From positions 1,611,099-1,675,098 of the forward strand of contig NZ_CP061305.1 of the NCBI RefSeq assembly GCF_018687755.1: a stretch of DNA of 64,000 nt, read 5' to 3'. Source of the DNA: Polynucleobacter sp. JS-Mosq-20-D10. GTDB lineage: Bacteria; Pseudomonadota; Gammaproteobacteria; Burkholderiales; Burkholderiaceae. The position numbers and the translations under genes were made by a program. Below, one piece after another: positions 19,002-28,345 of this stretch. Position 1 is the first letter of the stretch; each line of letters opens with the position of its first letter. The notes beneath the pieces are model-generated. The model was given only the letters and a program-made list of their open reading frames with translations, was not told the DNA's origin and did no database searches.

Positions 19002-19432
19002 TATTTATTTCCATTTTTTTGAGCCTGCTCTAGAGCATGCTTCGCCTCTGGAGGCATATAGTTCTCATCGTGCTTAGCCAACACTTCACTCGCAACAAAT
19101 TGTCCACTTGGATTAAGGCGACCTTGAATGACTGCGCCCTTACCCTCTTTAAACAAATCTGGAAGAATGCCAGTGTATGCCACCGGAATATCTTTCACCA
19201 TATCGGTAATCACAAAGTTCACCGTTAAACCATCTCGCTTAACCGATCCATCCTTGACCATGCCACCAATACGGAATACTTGACCAGCCGGTGACTTACC
19301 AGCAGCCACCTCACTCGGGGTGACATACAACGCAATATTGCTATTGAGGGCATTCAAAATTAATACTGCCGCGATGCTAATAGCAATTAGTGCGCCAACA
19401 ATAATGGCAGCTCGCTTATGTCTTGGTTTCAC
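19001..19432 (-). CDS. ccmE: Periplasmic haem chaperone CcmE
   Basis: A 143-residue protein with one N-terminal anchor helix and an OB-fold domain. The covalent haem ligand is H121 in AKHDENYMP, with Y125 four residues on, as in the Hxx(x)Y arrangement of the family. It receives haem from the CcmABCD complex. It overlaps ccmD by 4 bp. Confidence 0.96.
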   Translation of the reverse strand: MKPRHKRAAIIVGALIAISIAAVLILNALNSNIALYVTPSEVAAGKSPAGQVFRIGGMVKDGSVKRDGLTVNFVITDMVKDIPVAYTGILPDLFKEGKGAVIQGRLNPSGQFVASEVLAKHDENYMPPEAKHALEQAQKNGNK

Positions 19433-19617
19433 TTACCACCCTTTTGATCAAACTGGTCAGCCAAAACTTCACGTTGCAGTCTGCGAACGATTGCCTGATG
19501 GCGCGCGCGAACAGTCAGGGGCTCTAATAAGAACACTAAGGCACAGGCACCAAAGCTGCACCATACATATAGGGCATAACCGCCCATGGCAAAGAATTCA
19601 GACGAACTATTCCACAT
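19429..19617 (-). CDS. ccmD: Haem exporter subunit CcmD
   Basis: A 62-residue single-helix membrane protein with the [15 protein letters not shown] segment typical of CcmD, followed by a basic cytoplasmic tail. It helps release holo-CcmE from CcmABC. It shares one base with the ccmC stop. Confidence 0.92.
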   Translation of the reverse strand: MWNSSSEFFAMGGYALYVWCSFGACALVFLLEPLTVRARHQAIVRRLQREVLADQFDQKGGK

Positions 19618-20387
19618 TAATGCTTCACCTCATTTAATTGCCTAACCCAATCAGTATGAGCCTCACGCTCCAAAATGATGGCGCGCACACGCATTAACCC
19701 TACTGCAATTGAGTACATCCACAAGCATAAAGCCATCAACAACATACCCCAAAGCATGGTTTGGGCCATGGCTGGAGCCTTGGTTAGCGAAACAGAGGCG
19801 CCTTGATGCAAGGTATTCCACCATTTCACTGAAAAATAAATAATAGGCACATTCACCACGCCTACCAAGGCCAAGATCGCACCAGCTTTGTCGGCACGGC
19901 GGACATTATCAATAGAGGCCTGTAGGGCGATAAAACCGAGATACAAAAAGAGTAGGATTAATTCCGAAGTTAAGCGCGCGTCCCATACCCACCAAGCGCC
20001 CCACATCGGCTTACCCCAAAATGCACCAGTCCACAGAGATAAGAAAGCCATCCAGGCGCCGATTGGAGCTAGTGCTTGCGCCATCATGGCCGACAGGCGA
20101 GTATTGAATATCAGACCTAATCCCGCCCATACGGCCATTACCACATAGATGAACATGGACATCCAAGATACGGGGACATGAACAAAAATAATGCGGTAAC
20201 CCTGACCTTGCACTGCATCTACTGGCGCCACAAAGAAGCTCACCCACAAGCCAGCAGCTCCAAAAATAATGGTGAGCGCCCAGAACCAGGGAATCATTTT
20301 TCCAGCCAGTGGATAAAAAGCACTCGGACTCGAGAATTTGAACCAGCCCATTACGTGACTAGAGGATAAATTATTTACATTACTCAT
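19617..20387 (-). CDS. ccmC: Haem transfer membrane protein CcmC
   Basis: A 256-residue protein with six helices and the WWD motif WGAWWVWDARLTSEL, which binds haem for loading onto CcmE. Histidines in FVHVPVSW and near NTLHQG match the known haem ligand positions. It overlaps ccmB by 4 bp. Confidence 0.96.
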   Translation of the reverse strand: MSNVNNLSSSHVMGWFKFSSPSAFYPLAGKMIPWFWALTIIFGAAGLWVSFFVAPVDAVQGQGYRIIFVHVPVSWMSMFIYVVMAVWAGLGLIFNTRLSAMMAQALAPIGAWMAFLSLWTGAFWGKPMWGAWWVWDARLTSELILLFLYLGFIALQASIDNVRRADKAGAILALVGVVNVPIIYFSVKWWNTLHQGASVSLTKAPAMAQTMLWGMLLMALCLWMYSIAVGLMRVRAIILEREAHTDWVRQLNEVKH

Positions 20388-21049
20388 TCGATAGCAATCT
20401 TTACAGCGCTCGCACTAACCCAAGGTACAAATGCTAATGCCAAAATCAATAAAGCGCCTAACAGTGAAAAATGCCCCGTGGTATCAAGACCTACGCTGCT
20501 AGCGTATACAGCGCCCGCTCCAAAAATTAATACAGGAATATAGAGTGGCAAGATCAGGAGACTCATCAATACGCTACCACCCCTAACCCCAAGAGTGAGG
20601 GCCGCTCCAACTGAGCCTAGCAAGGATAAAACAGGTGTTCCGAGTAATAAGGCCACCATCAGTACCTTTAAAGACTGGGCATCTAAGTCAAATTGAATGC
20701 CGATCACCGGCGCTAACAAAACTAAGGGTAGCCCACACACCAGCCAATGGGCGACGATTTTGCCAAATACTAAGGCGGTAAATGCATTCGGGGACAAGAC
20801 CAGTTGCTCTAGGGTGCCGTCTGCGTAATCGGCTGCAAACATCCGTTGTAAACCAAGTAAGGTCGAGAGTAAGGCCGCAACCCAAATCACGCCAGGCGCA
20901 ATCTTCCTCAACAAGGCAGTATCAGCACCAATCCCCAATGGGAATAAGCTCGTCACAATAACAAAGAAAAATAATGCAGTGAGGACCTCACTCTTGCGAC
21001 GCATCACTAGCAATAGATCGCGATGGACAATAGCGATAAAAGCGTTCAT
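20384..21049 (-). CDS. ccmB: Haem exporter permease CcmB
   Basis: A 221-residue, six-helix ABC permease. The N-terminal RDLLLVMRRKSEVL stretch and ADYADGTLEQLVLSP are CcmB landmarks. It pairs with CcmA and CcmC to load CcmE. It overlaps ccmA by 4 bp. Confidence 0.95.
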   Translation of the reverse strand: MNAFIAIVHRDLLLVMRRKSEVLTALFFFVIVTSLFPLGIGADTALLRKIAPGVIWVAALLSTLLGLQRMFAADYADGTLEQLVLSPNAFTALVFGKIVAHWLVCGLPLVLLAPVIGIQFDLDAQSLKVLMVALLLGTPVLSLLGSVGAALTLGVRGGSVLMSLLILPLYIPVLIFGAGAVYASSVGLDTTGHFSLLGALLILALAFVPWVSASAVKIAIE

Positions 21050-21693
21050 AGATCCAGTACTCGCAGACCGGAAATAGCTAAGGGCTGATGACTAGTCAGC
21101 ACCACCAAACCATTGCCCTGAAGATGCTCGACGATCAAATCTTGCAACTCCCCCACAGCATGGGCGTCTAAGGCATTAAAGGGTTCATCCAAAATCCAGA
21201 CTTGCGCCCGTCGCGTTAGCATGCGCGCCATCAAAACCCGTTTTTTCTGCCCCGCTGATAAACAATTAATGGGCAAGTCTTCGCGCCCCTTTAGGCCAAA
21301 TCGCCATAAGCTAGCAAAAGCGTCTTGCTCGGAGAGCGCAATGCCATCGATCGCTGCATACATACGCAAATTCTCAATAGCACTAAGATCTTCTTTCAGC
21401 GCATCACGATGACCTAAAAACAAAAGTTTGCTGCGATATTCCGATGCTTGCTTTTTAATGGAATGGCCGCACCAAAGTACCTCTCCCGACTCAGGAGAAG
21501 CCAAGCCAGTGAGCAAGCGCAAGAGACTTGTTTTACCAACGCCATTCTCGCCACGAATATGGAGGCACTGCCCAGCAAATAACTGTAAATCAAGACCGGA
21601 AAAAAGCGCTCTATCACCGCGCACGCAACTGATCTTCCGAGCCTCGAGGGCTGCGCTTGCAGATTCTGGGAAGGAGGTATTGGTCGTTGTCAT
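21046..21693 (-). CDS. ccmA: Haem exporter ATP-binding protein CcmA
   Basis: ABC ATPase of about 215 residues with Walker A GENGVGKTS, signature LSAGQKKR and Walker B VWILDEPFNALD. It powers release of holo-CcmE. I took the ATG at 21693; a TTG three codons upstream is also in frame. It is the first gene of the nine-gene ccmABCDEFGHI operon, whose junctions almost all overlap. I see no FNR box in front of it. Confidence 0.95.
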   Translation of the reverse strand: MTTTNTSFPESASAALEARKISCVRGDRALFSGLDLQLFAGQCLHIRGENGVGKTSLLRLLTGLASPESGEVLWCGHSIKKQASEYRSKLLFLGHRDALKEDLSAIENLRMYAAIDGIALSEQDAFASLWRFGLKGREDLPINCLSAGQKKRVLMARMLTRRAQVWILDEPFNALDAHAVGELQDLIVEHLQGNGLVVLTSHQPLAISGLRVLDL

Positions 21694-21858
21694 TGGATGC
21701 AATGGCTTGAATCAAACCACCTCAGGCATTGTCCAAGACCCACTGGGGGCTGTCAAACCACCTAAAACAGTATTTAAAGAATAAATTTCTTTTAATTCAA
21801 GCGCTTAGACAATTATATGCGGAGTGAGGGGGAAGCGCCCCTCACTTGAATCATGATG

Positions 21859-22827
21859 CTATTCAGGCTTAATACCGGCACTTTTAATGATCTTGCCCCA
21901 GCGGGCTGATTCTTTCTTCTGAAATGATCCAAAAGCCTCGGGTGACATGGCGTAATACTTCGCCCCTTCTGACTCCAGCTTTTTCTGAACTGCAGGTTGT
22001 TGCATAATTTTTCCCACTTCAGCATTGAGCTTCTTCACAATTGCAGGGGGAGTGCCCGCGGGGGCAAATAAGCCAATCCAATTTTTGACATCGAATCCAG
22101 GCAGCGTCTCACTAATACTCGGCAAATCGGGCATCGAAGGATCTCTCGTGGCACCTGTTACCGCTAGACCACGTAATTTATCGCTCTTTACATAAGGCAG
22201 AATGGTAGGCATCGTGGCAAACATCAATTGGGTTTGACCGCCAATCAAATCAGTTATTGCCAATGCATTTCCCTTGTAAGGGATATGCGTCATATCAACC
22301 TTTGCGGTGAGAATAAAAAGCTCTCCCGCCAAATGGCTAGCAGTACCAATACCACCCGAGCCATAAGATACTTTTCCTGGGTTAGCTTTGATATAACTAA
22401 TTAACTCACTGACATTTTTTACCGGGACGCTAGGATTAACAGCCAACAAACCTTCAGCATCCAGCACAAAAGCTACCGGTACAAAATCCTTGAATGGGTC
22501 ATAGGGCATGCTCTTTACTAAGTAGGGGTTGACTGCATGCGTACCAATACTGCCCATGATCAAGGTGTAACCATCTGCCGGTGATTTAGCTACAAAATCA
22601 GCCCCGATACTACCTCCACCCCCCGTTTTGTTTTCTACTATCACTGGCTGCCCATAAGCCTCGCTTAATCCCTGAGCAATGATTCGTGAAAACCCATCAG
22701 CAATACCGCCAGTAGCAAATGGAGAAATGATTTTAATTTGATGATTTGGGTAACTGGCTACTTGAGCAATCGCAGCTTGAGTAAATACACTTGAACCCAA
22801 AATGAGGGCCACGAGTAACTTTTGCAT
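21859..22827 (-). CDS. Tripartite tricarboxylate transporter (Bug) substrate-binding protein
   Basis: A periplasmic binding protein of about 322 residues. The signal peptide starts at MQKLLVALILGSS and ends near AIAQ. Bug-family landmarks include YPNHQIKIISPFATGG, ENKTGGGGSIGADFVAKSPADGYT and THIPYKG. The ATG at 22827 follows the upstream gene's TAA by one base, so translation is coupled. No TctA or TctB genes are nearby; the ligand, probably a carboxylate, is unknown. Confidence 0.9.
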   Translation of the reverse strand: MQKLLVALILGSSVFTQAAIAQVASYPNHQIKIISPFATGGIADGFSRIIAQGLSEAYGQPVIVENKTGGGGSIGADFVAKSPADGYTLIMGSIGTHAVNPYLVKSMPYDPFKDFVPVAFVLDAEGLLAVNPSVPVKNVSELISYIKANPGKVSYGSGGIGTASHLAGELFILTAKVDMTHIPYKGNALAITDLIGGQTQLMFATMPTILPYVKSDKLRGLAVTGATRDPSMPDLPSISETLPGFDVKNWIGLFAPAGTPPAIVKKLNAEVGKIMQQPAVQKKLESEGAKYYAMSPEAFGSFQKKESARWGKIIKSAGIKPE

Positions 22828-22828
22828 A

Positions 22829-23581
22829 TTATTTTTCTGAAGATATTTGAGGGAGTGGTGCAACTGACAAACCTTGCACCTGATATTGACTAATGAGATC
22901 AGCCACTAAACCAGATCTAATGAATTCTTCTACACAAGCATTTAAAAACTCAATCGACTCTAGGTACGTTTTTTGTGTGGCAATGGCCTGTTGTATTCCA
23001 GTAAATTGACCATCTAGAATTCTGGATCCCGGAATATCTTGAGAAGCAGCAACTAGGCCAGTTTTCAGACCTGCTAAAGCATCCAATTTCTGGCTGACAA
23101 ACAATTCATTACTGGCTTTCACACTATCAGCGTGAACCAAGCTGGCGTGTTTGAGATTACGCTGTAACCACAGGTCATAAGCACTTTTGTAAAAAGATGC
23201 AATCCTAACCCCTGGCTGATCTACCTGCGACAACTCAGTTATGGAGGAGTTGGCGGGAACCAGGTAACTAGCTTCAAGCTCGACATAAGCAGGTGTGAAA
23301 GTGACCTTCTGAGCGCGCGCGGGATCAGAGCCCAATAAGGAGATACCACATCTTCCGCTGACGGCGGCCTCGACGACCTCGTCTTGCGTATTGAAGCCCA
23401 GCAGACTTATCTCCACACCTAAATTTTTTGCAATCGCCCGACAGATATCAGGCGCAATCCCAGTAGGCTCGCCAGAAGAAGATCGACCAGTAACCAATAA
23501 GAAGTTGCCCAAATATACCGCAGCAGACAGAACGCCATTGGGCGCAAGTTGCATCCTGACTTTAGGTGAAATAGAGTCCAT
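22829..23581 (-). CDS. Solute-binding protein family 3-like protein without signal peptide
   Basis: A 250-residue protein with the periplasmic amino-acid-binding fold: GEPTGIAPDICRAIAKNLGVE; GRCGISLLGSDPARAQKVTFTPAYV. It begins MDSISPKVRMQ and shows no signal peptide or membrane anchor. That suggests a cytoplasmic ligand-binding or enzyme role, or a start missed upstream. It sits between a metallo-hydrolase gene and a Bug-type binding protein. Confidence 0.75.
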   Translation of the reverse strand: MDSISPKVRMQLAPNGVLSAAVYLGNFLLVTGRSSSGEPTGIAPDICRAIAKNLGVEISLLGFNTQDEVVEAAVSGRCGISLLGSDPARAQKVTFTPAYVELEASYLVPANSSITELSQVDQPGVRIASFYKSAYDLWLQRNLKHASLVHADSVKASNELFVSQKLDALAGLKTGLVAASQDIPGSRILDGQFTGIQQAIATQKTYLESIEFLNACVEEFIRSGLVADLISQYQVQGLSVAPLPQISSEK

Positions 23582-23612
23582 AAAATTCCTATTGAACAGT
23601 GCATTTCATTAA

Positions 23613-24470
23613 TTAGAATTGAACTGTCTGACCCTCAGTCATGGGAATAATCTTAATTGCGCTGCCCTTCATGGCCTCCTGGAATTCAGCCAAGGTACCC
23701 TTCGTCAATGGATTGGAGTTGTAATGCATCGGTATCACCATTTTTGGTTTTACCCAGGTTCGTAAAGCGAAGGCAGCATCGTCTGGTGCCATCGTGAAAT
23801 TACCACCAATGGGGATCATTACCAAATCTGGCTTGTAATGTTCGGCAATAAATTTCATATCGCTAAAAAGTCCTGTATCACCCATGTGCCAAATTTTGAA
23901 GCCATTCTCAAGCTCAATGATGTAGCCCATCGCTTCGCCCGCTGCATGAGATTCCATTTTTTCAGTTGCCGGATTTTTCCACACCAGCAAGGAGGAGTGC
24001 TCAGCCTGCACTGCTGTAACCTTGATGCCAGGTAATGGTGTAACACGACCAGTTTTGTTGAAGCGATGACCAAGGTCGGCAGGCAATATTCCCAAAGTAA
24101 TTAATGGGGTCACCATATCCGCAGGTCCATATAACTTAGTGTTATTCATTTTTGCAAGCGCAGGTGCATCACCAATATGGTCGACGTGAGCATGTGTTAC
24201 CAATAACAAATCAATCGGGCCAATAGCAGGCAAATCGTTCTTATAAATAGCGGGGGTTTTAGGGCCGCCAGTAATCCACGGGTCGATCAAGATTGCTTTA
24301 CCACCAGGACTTTTGATGCGAAATCCGGCCTGCCCTAACCACAGAACTTCGGTTGCGGACTGTGCACTAGATTTACTAAGCGCTTGAGCTTGGGCAGATA
24401 TTGAGGCGCCCATTAAGAATGCAGCAGCAATCCCAACTAGAAAAGTGTCCAAGAAAATAGATTTGCGCAT
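23613..24470 (-). CDS. Exported MBL-fold metal-dependent hydrolase
   Basis: A metallo-beta-lactamase-fold protein of about 285 residues with an N-terminal signal peptide. The zinc motif is THAHVDHIGD, with further ligands in AEHSSLL, HMGDTGLF and PMHYN. It resembles the UlaG/YtnP-like L group. I took the ATG at 24470 because GGAGG lies just upstream of it. The substrate is unknown. It is first in a three-gene run with two binding proteins. Confidence 0.85.
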   Translation of the reverse strand: MRKSIFLDTFLVGIAAAFLMGASISAQAQALSKSSAQSATEVLWLGQAGFRIKSPGGKAILIDPWITGGPKTPAIYKNDLPAIGPIDLLLVTHAHVDHIGDAPALAKMNNTKLYGPADMVTPLITLGILPADLGHRFNKTGRVTPLPGIKVTAVQAEHSSLLVWKNPATEKMESHAAGEAMGYIIELENGFKIWHMGDTGLFSDMKFIAEHYKPDLVMIPIGGNFTMAPDDAAFALRTWVKPKMVIPMHYNSNPLTKGTLAEFQEAMKGSAIKIIPMTEGQTVQF

Positions 24471-24623
24471 TACTGCCTCCAAGTTTTTATGATTTATCTT
24501 GTCAAACTATAGCGGAGAAAGCGGAACTTAGTTTTTGGAACTTCTTTTATGGCACTGCATCAATTTATAGCTAGTCCATGCCCCCACAAAAAAAACTATC
24601 TACTGTTCGCAATGCCAATAAAA

Positions 24624-24643
24624 AACCCCGCCGTAGCGGGGTT
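24624..24643 (-). terminator. Rho-independent terminator behind the quinone oxidoreductase gene
   Basis: A perfect 8-bp GC-rich stem (AACCCCGC/GCGGGGTT) with a four-base loop is followed on the minus strand by a run of T. It lies 21 bp after the stop of the oxidoreductase gene. Confidence 0.9.
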
Positions 24644-24663
24644 CTCATAACTCAGCTTTTTGT

Positions 24664-25644
24664 TTACGGCGTAATGACAATCGCACCCGAAACTTTTCTA
24701 CCCTCTGCAGCTTTATGAGCATCAGCAGCCTGCTCGAGCTTAAACTTGGCACCGATCTGTACTTTCACGCGGCCTTGTGCAATCGCATCAAATACTGCAC
24801 GAGCATTTTCCTGAAGCAATTCTGGCGTAGCGTTATGCGGGAATACGGAAGGTCTAGTTAAAAAGAGGCAACCCTTCTTATTGAGAATCTCAGGCTGAAT
24901 CTCTGGAGCAGGTCCAGAGGCAGCACCAAATAAGGCCAATGTGCCAAATGGTGCAACACAATCAAGTGATCCCATGAAAGTAGTCTTAGCAACCGAGTCA
25001 TACACCACATTCGCCTTACGACCGCCTGTTGCCTTCATAAACTCTTCAACCCAATTTGGCTTTGAGTAGTCCACTACAGCATCACAACCCGCTTCTTTTG
25101 CTGCAGCAAACTTGGCCTCGGATCCTACGGTGCCGACTACAAAGGCGCCCAAGGACTTTGCCCATCCCGCTAGAATTTGACCAACACCACCAGCGGCAGC
25201 GTGAACTAAGACAACGTCTCCAGACTTAACCTTGTAGGTCTTTTGAATTAAGTATTGAGCAGTCATTGCTTTAAAGAACACAGCGGCAGCAATTTCATCA
25301 GACACATTGTCTGGTACTGAAACCAATTTATCCACAGCAACATTGCGCGCACTGGCATAAGCACCGATACCGGCATTCATATACATCACACGATCACCTA
25401 CCTTGAATCGAGTAACACCCTCACCAAGTGCCTCAACTACACCAACCGCCTCATGGCCCAAACCCGTTGGCAATTCCAAGGGATAAAAACCAGAGCGCTG
25501 ATACACATCAATAAAGTTAAAACCAATAGCGGTTTGACGAAGTTGCACTTCGCCTTTACCTGGAGCTGGAAGCTCTTTATCGATTAACTGAATCACATCG
25601 GCGTTACCAAGTTCTGAAAGACTAACAATTCGAGCAGTTGTCAC
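24664..25644 (-). CDS. qor: NADPH:quinone oxidoreductase, zinc-independent MDR family
   Basis: A 326-residue medium-chain dehydrogenase/reductase of the QOR type. The N-terminal GroES-like part has the TAIGFNFIDVYQRSGFY motif. The Rossmann domain has HAAAGGVGQILAGWAKSLGA for NADPH binding. Zinc ligands are absent, as usual for quinone reductases. It is probably transcribed alone and ends at a strong terminator. Confidence 0.9.
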   Translation of the reverse strand: MTTARIVSLSELGNADVIQLIDKELPAPGKGEVQLRQTAIGFNFIDVYQRSGFYPLELPTGLGHEAVGVVEALGEGVTRFKVGDRVMYMNAGIGAYASARNVAVDKLVSVPDNVSDEIAAAVFFKAMTAQYLIQKTYKVKSGDVVLVHAAAGGVGQILAGWAKSLGAFVVGTVGSEAKFAAAKEAGCDAVVDYSKPNWVEEFMKATGGRKANVVYDSVAKTTFMGSLDCVAPFGTLALFGAASGPAPEIQPEILNKKGCLFLTRPSVFPHNATPELLQENARAVFDAIAQGRVKVQIGAKFKLEQAADAHKAAEGRKVSGAIVITP

Positions 25645-25672
25645 AAGTCACCTTATTATTTTTATAAAAAAA

Positions 25673-26125
25673 TTATCTTACTGCAAGCGAGGAAGATACC
25701 GTCTCTTCATCTTCAACGATAGCCCAGGTACTATCCCCAAGCTTTTTGACTGCCATAGAGTAAGTCCAGGCGTCCGGAATGCCACAACTCCACTGATCAG
25801 GCCCATTTTGAATCAATACATTGCTGCCAATGCGGCTATCGAAGTAAAGATGGTAGGTTTTTCCATGCAGAGGATTAAAACTAAATTTGGCGCTATGGAC
25901 CATTTCTGTAGCATCCAAACGAGCCTGAAGTGAACGCGCTTGCTTCATCAATACTTCAGCTTGCTCCATGATGCGATCGTATTCAAGCTTTGCATTTTGG
26001 CGCGCGACATTGACTGCCTTGTCTTTTTCTTCCAATACCTTAATCGGTGCAAATACGGGCGCGCCCACTTCCATGGGATATTCAATGCCAGCATGCCGTG
26101 CTGGATCGGTATCTTCAATTCTCAT
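25673..26125 (-). CDS. DUF2452 family protein
   Basis: A soluble protein of about 150 residues. A predicted coiled-coil segment (ARQNAKLEYDRIMEQAEVLMKQARSLQ) is followed by HGKTYHLYF and GPDQWSCGIPDAW, a layout I associate with DUF2452. Function unknown. I chose the ATG at 26125; a GTG at 26167 would add 14 residues. It precedes the quinone reductase by 28 bp. Confidence 0.65.
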   Translation of the reverse strand: MRIEDTDPARHAGIEYPMEVGAPVFAPIKVLEEKDKAVNVARQNAKLEYDRIMEQAEVLMKQARSLQARLDATEMVHSAKFSFNPLHGKTYHLYFDSRIGSNVLIQNGPDQWSCGIPDAWTYSMAVKKLGDSTWAIVEDEETVSSSLAVR

Positions 26126-26213
26126 GACTTTTTTAACCTGCTGATTTATATAGTGAAAGTGTGACACAAATTCACAAAATGCGTTTTTGAGAGCTATAAA
26201 TTGAGTAAGCCTC

Positions 26214-27740
26214 TTACAAGGAGTTTAAATCCCCCAGAAGGCCTTTGGCATGGTGCACGATTGCCTGCTGATCTGTATCGCTAATACGGGATAAATTGGC
26301 TGTCATCAGGCGGGTACGGGGGCTTGCCTCAAATTGGGTGCGATGCTGAATGAGGAAGTTCCAATACAAGGTAGTCATCGGGCAGGCGCCCTCCCCAAAT
26401 CGGATATCAGGCTTGTATTGGCAGGAGTCGCAATAGTTACTCATTCTCTTAATGTAGGCGCCACTCGCAATATAAGGCTTGCTAGTAAAACGGCCGCCAC
26501 TCGCAAATAAGGCCATACCAACTGTGTTGGGCAACTCTACCCACTCAATCGCATCAACATAGACTGCCAAATACCAGTCACAAACCTCTTTTGGCAAGAT
26601 TTCTGCAAGTAATGCAAAGTTGCCCGTCACCATCAGGCGTTGAATATGGTGGGCATAACCATACTCCAGGGTTTGGCCTATCGCCTCTTGCATACACTTC
26701 ATCTTTGTTTTGCCAGTCCAATACCAAGCAGGCAATGCATTCTGATGATCATAAAAATTATCTAAGGCCATTTGCGGCATATCCAGGTAATACATACCCC
26801 GCACAAATTCTCGCCAACCTAGGATTTGACGAATAAACCCCTCTACCGTCGCCAATTCCAAATCGTACTTTTTCCAGGCAACTAAAACAGCATCAATCAC
26901 TTCCCTGGGATTAAGCAACTTTAAATTCAGTGCACTGGACAGTAGTGAGTGCCAACCAAAAGGTGTATCGGTCCACATCGCATCTTCGTAAATACCGAAC
27001 GTGGCTAGGCGGTGCTCAACAAATCCTGCCAGAGCTTGAAGCGCATGTTGACGGGTCACTGGCCACTGAAAGTGTGCCAGAGATCCAGGATGATCCGAGT
27101 AGCGCTCCTCCACCTCAGCCAAAACAGTTTTGGTAATAGCATCCGGTGCAAATAATTCTGGAGGGGGAATTAAGCCGGGCCCCTTCTTTGGAAAGGGTTT
27201 TCGATTATCTCGATCGAAGTTCCACTGCCCGCCCTCAGGGTTACCCTCATGATCAATCAAAATCCCATGAGTTTTACGCATGAGTCTATAAAAGTACTCC
27301 AGTCGCAACTCTTTTTTATTGGCAACCCATTCTTTGAATTCTGCATGAGTGCAATAAAAATGATTGTCTTGCCGCATCTCTAAAACAATGTTGAGCTCTA
27401 AGGCCAAAGCCTCAATCGATTGCTTTAGACGCCATTCCCCAGGCTCCACGCAAACTAGATGCGTAAATTGCCCGCTACTAATCTTTTTGCTGACCTCTTC
27501 AACAATGGTCTTGGGTGAATGCTGAATATAGGTGAGAGTCAAACCCAAATCTTTTAGATGCTCAGCAAAGTGGCGCATTGCCGATAAAAATAAAGCAATA
27601 CGCGCCTTGTGAGACCAAACATGTTGCGCCTCATTGGCAGACTCAACCATCAGCACTTCATCAGCCTTGGGGTTGATATCTTTTAAGGCAGCACTATCGA
27701 CATCCAGTTGATCACCTAAGATCAGTATGAGTTTTTTCAA
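26214..27740 (-). CDS. FeS-type bacterial cryptochrome/photolyase (PhrB-like, (6-4) photolyase group)
   Basis: A 508-residue flavoprotein that repairs UV photoproducts or acts as a blue-light sensor. The N terminus (KKLILILGDQLD) is the antenna Rossmann domain of the photolyase-related family. Four cysteines at C349, C437, C440 and C453 (NYCDSCQYKPD...GACP) match the [4Fe-4S] ligand spacing of FeS-BCP photolyases. The FAD domain contains GWREFVRGMYYLDM and VTGNFALLAEILP. It lies 50 bp behind the DUF3833 gene on the same strand. Confidence 0.9.
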   Translation of the reverse strand: MKKLILILGDQLDVDSAALKDINPKADEVLMVESANEAQHVWSHKARIALFLSAMRHFAEHLKDLGLTLTYIQHSPKTIVEEVSKKISSGQFTHLVCVEPGEWRLKQSIEALALELNIVLEMRQDNHFYCTHAEFKEWVANKKELRLEYFYRLMRKTHGILIDHEGNPEGGQWNFDRDNRKPFPKKGPGLIPPPELFAPDAITKTVLAEVEERYSDHPGSLAHFQWPVTRQHALQALAGFVEHRLATFGIYEDAMWTDTPFGWHSLLSSALNLKLLNPREVIDAVLVAWKKYDLELATVEGFIRQILGWREFVRGMYYLDMPQMALDNFYDHQNALPAWYWTGKTKMKCMQEAIGQTLEYGYAHHIQRLMVTGNFALLAEILPKEVCDWYLAVYVDAIEWVELPNTVGMALFASGGRFTSKPYIASGAYIKRMSNYCDSCQYKPDIRFGEGACPMTTLYWNFLIQHRTQFEASPRTRLMTANLSRISDTDQQAIVHHAKGLLGDLNSL

Positions 27741-27790
27741 GCCGGCATTCCTTGCCGTGACATAGACAAGAGGATTTGATGGATCATCGA

Positions 27791-28345
27791 TTAGCGCTTG
27801 TAAAAACTTAGAGTTACTTCACCCAAGTCAATTCCAAATTTGCTCATCTTGGCTTTATTGAGCATGACCTTAGGCGTTACCAAGTACATCCAATCATTAA
27901 ATTGCACGTGATAGATTGTGCCGTCTACTGGCAAGGCCAAGGTGTAAGCCCAATTGAGAGCATTACCAGCCGATTCGCCCAGCGCATCCCCCACCACATC
28001 ATCTGCCCTACCAATATATTTTCCAGGCGCAGTTTCAGTCAACGTCCAGATACGCTTTTGCTTTGTACCATCGGAATATTCAAAGCTTTCATCAAGGGTG
28101 CCCACCCTCTTACCATCAATCACTTTCCACTGCGCTACCAACAGTACGGTAAATCGTTTTTTGACCTCGCCACTGCGATCAGTGAAGATCCCATAAGCAT
28201 CTATCGTGCCGTTGAAGTACTCGCTTAAATCGAGATTCGGCTTCTCATTAGCGTACTGCGTTACCGAAGGTGATGAGCAGGCAAATAGACCTGTAATCAC
28301 TAAACCCAAAAACATCCATCTTGCGGCGATATAAGTTTTATGCAT
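27791..28345 (-). CDS. DUF3833 family lipoprotein
   Basis: A 184-residue protein with a lipoprotein signal (LVITGLFACSS, lipidated Cys at about 23). The DUF3833 core YFNGTIDAYGIFTDRSGEV and SAGNALNWAYTLALPVDG is intact. Its function is unknown, but it is known to co-occur with photolyase and cyclopropane-fatty-acid genes in photo-oxidative stress regulons. It abuts the chalcone-isomerase-like gene with no gap. Confidence 0.85.
   Translation of the reverse strand: MHKTYIAARWMFLGLVITGLFACSSPSVTQYANEKPNLDLSEYFNGTIDAYGIFTDRSGEVKKRFTVLLVAQWKVIDGKRVGTLDESFEYSDGTKQKRIWTLTETAPGKYIGRADDVVGDALGESAGNALNWAYTLALPVDGTIYHVQFNDWMYLVTPKVMLNKAKMSKFGIDLGEVTLSFYKR

Noticed and set aside
21824..21845. GTGAGGGG/CCCCTCAC hairpin behind the Bug protein gene
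   Set aside because: A good stem but no T run on either strand; a terminator role is not supported well enough to list as a feature.
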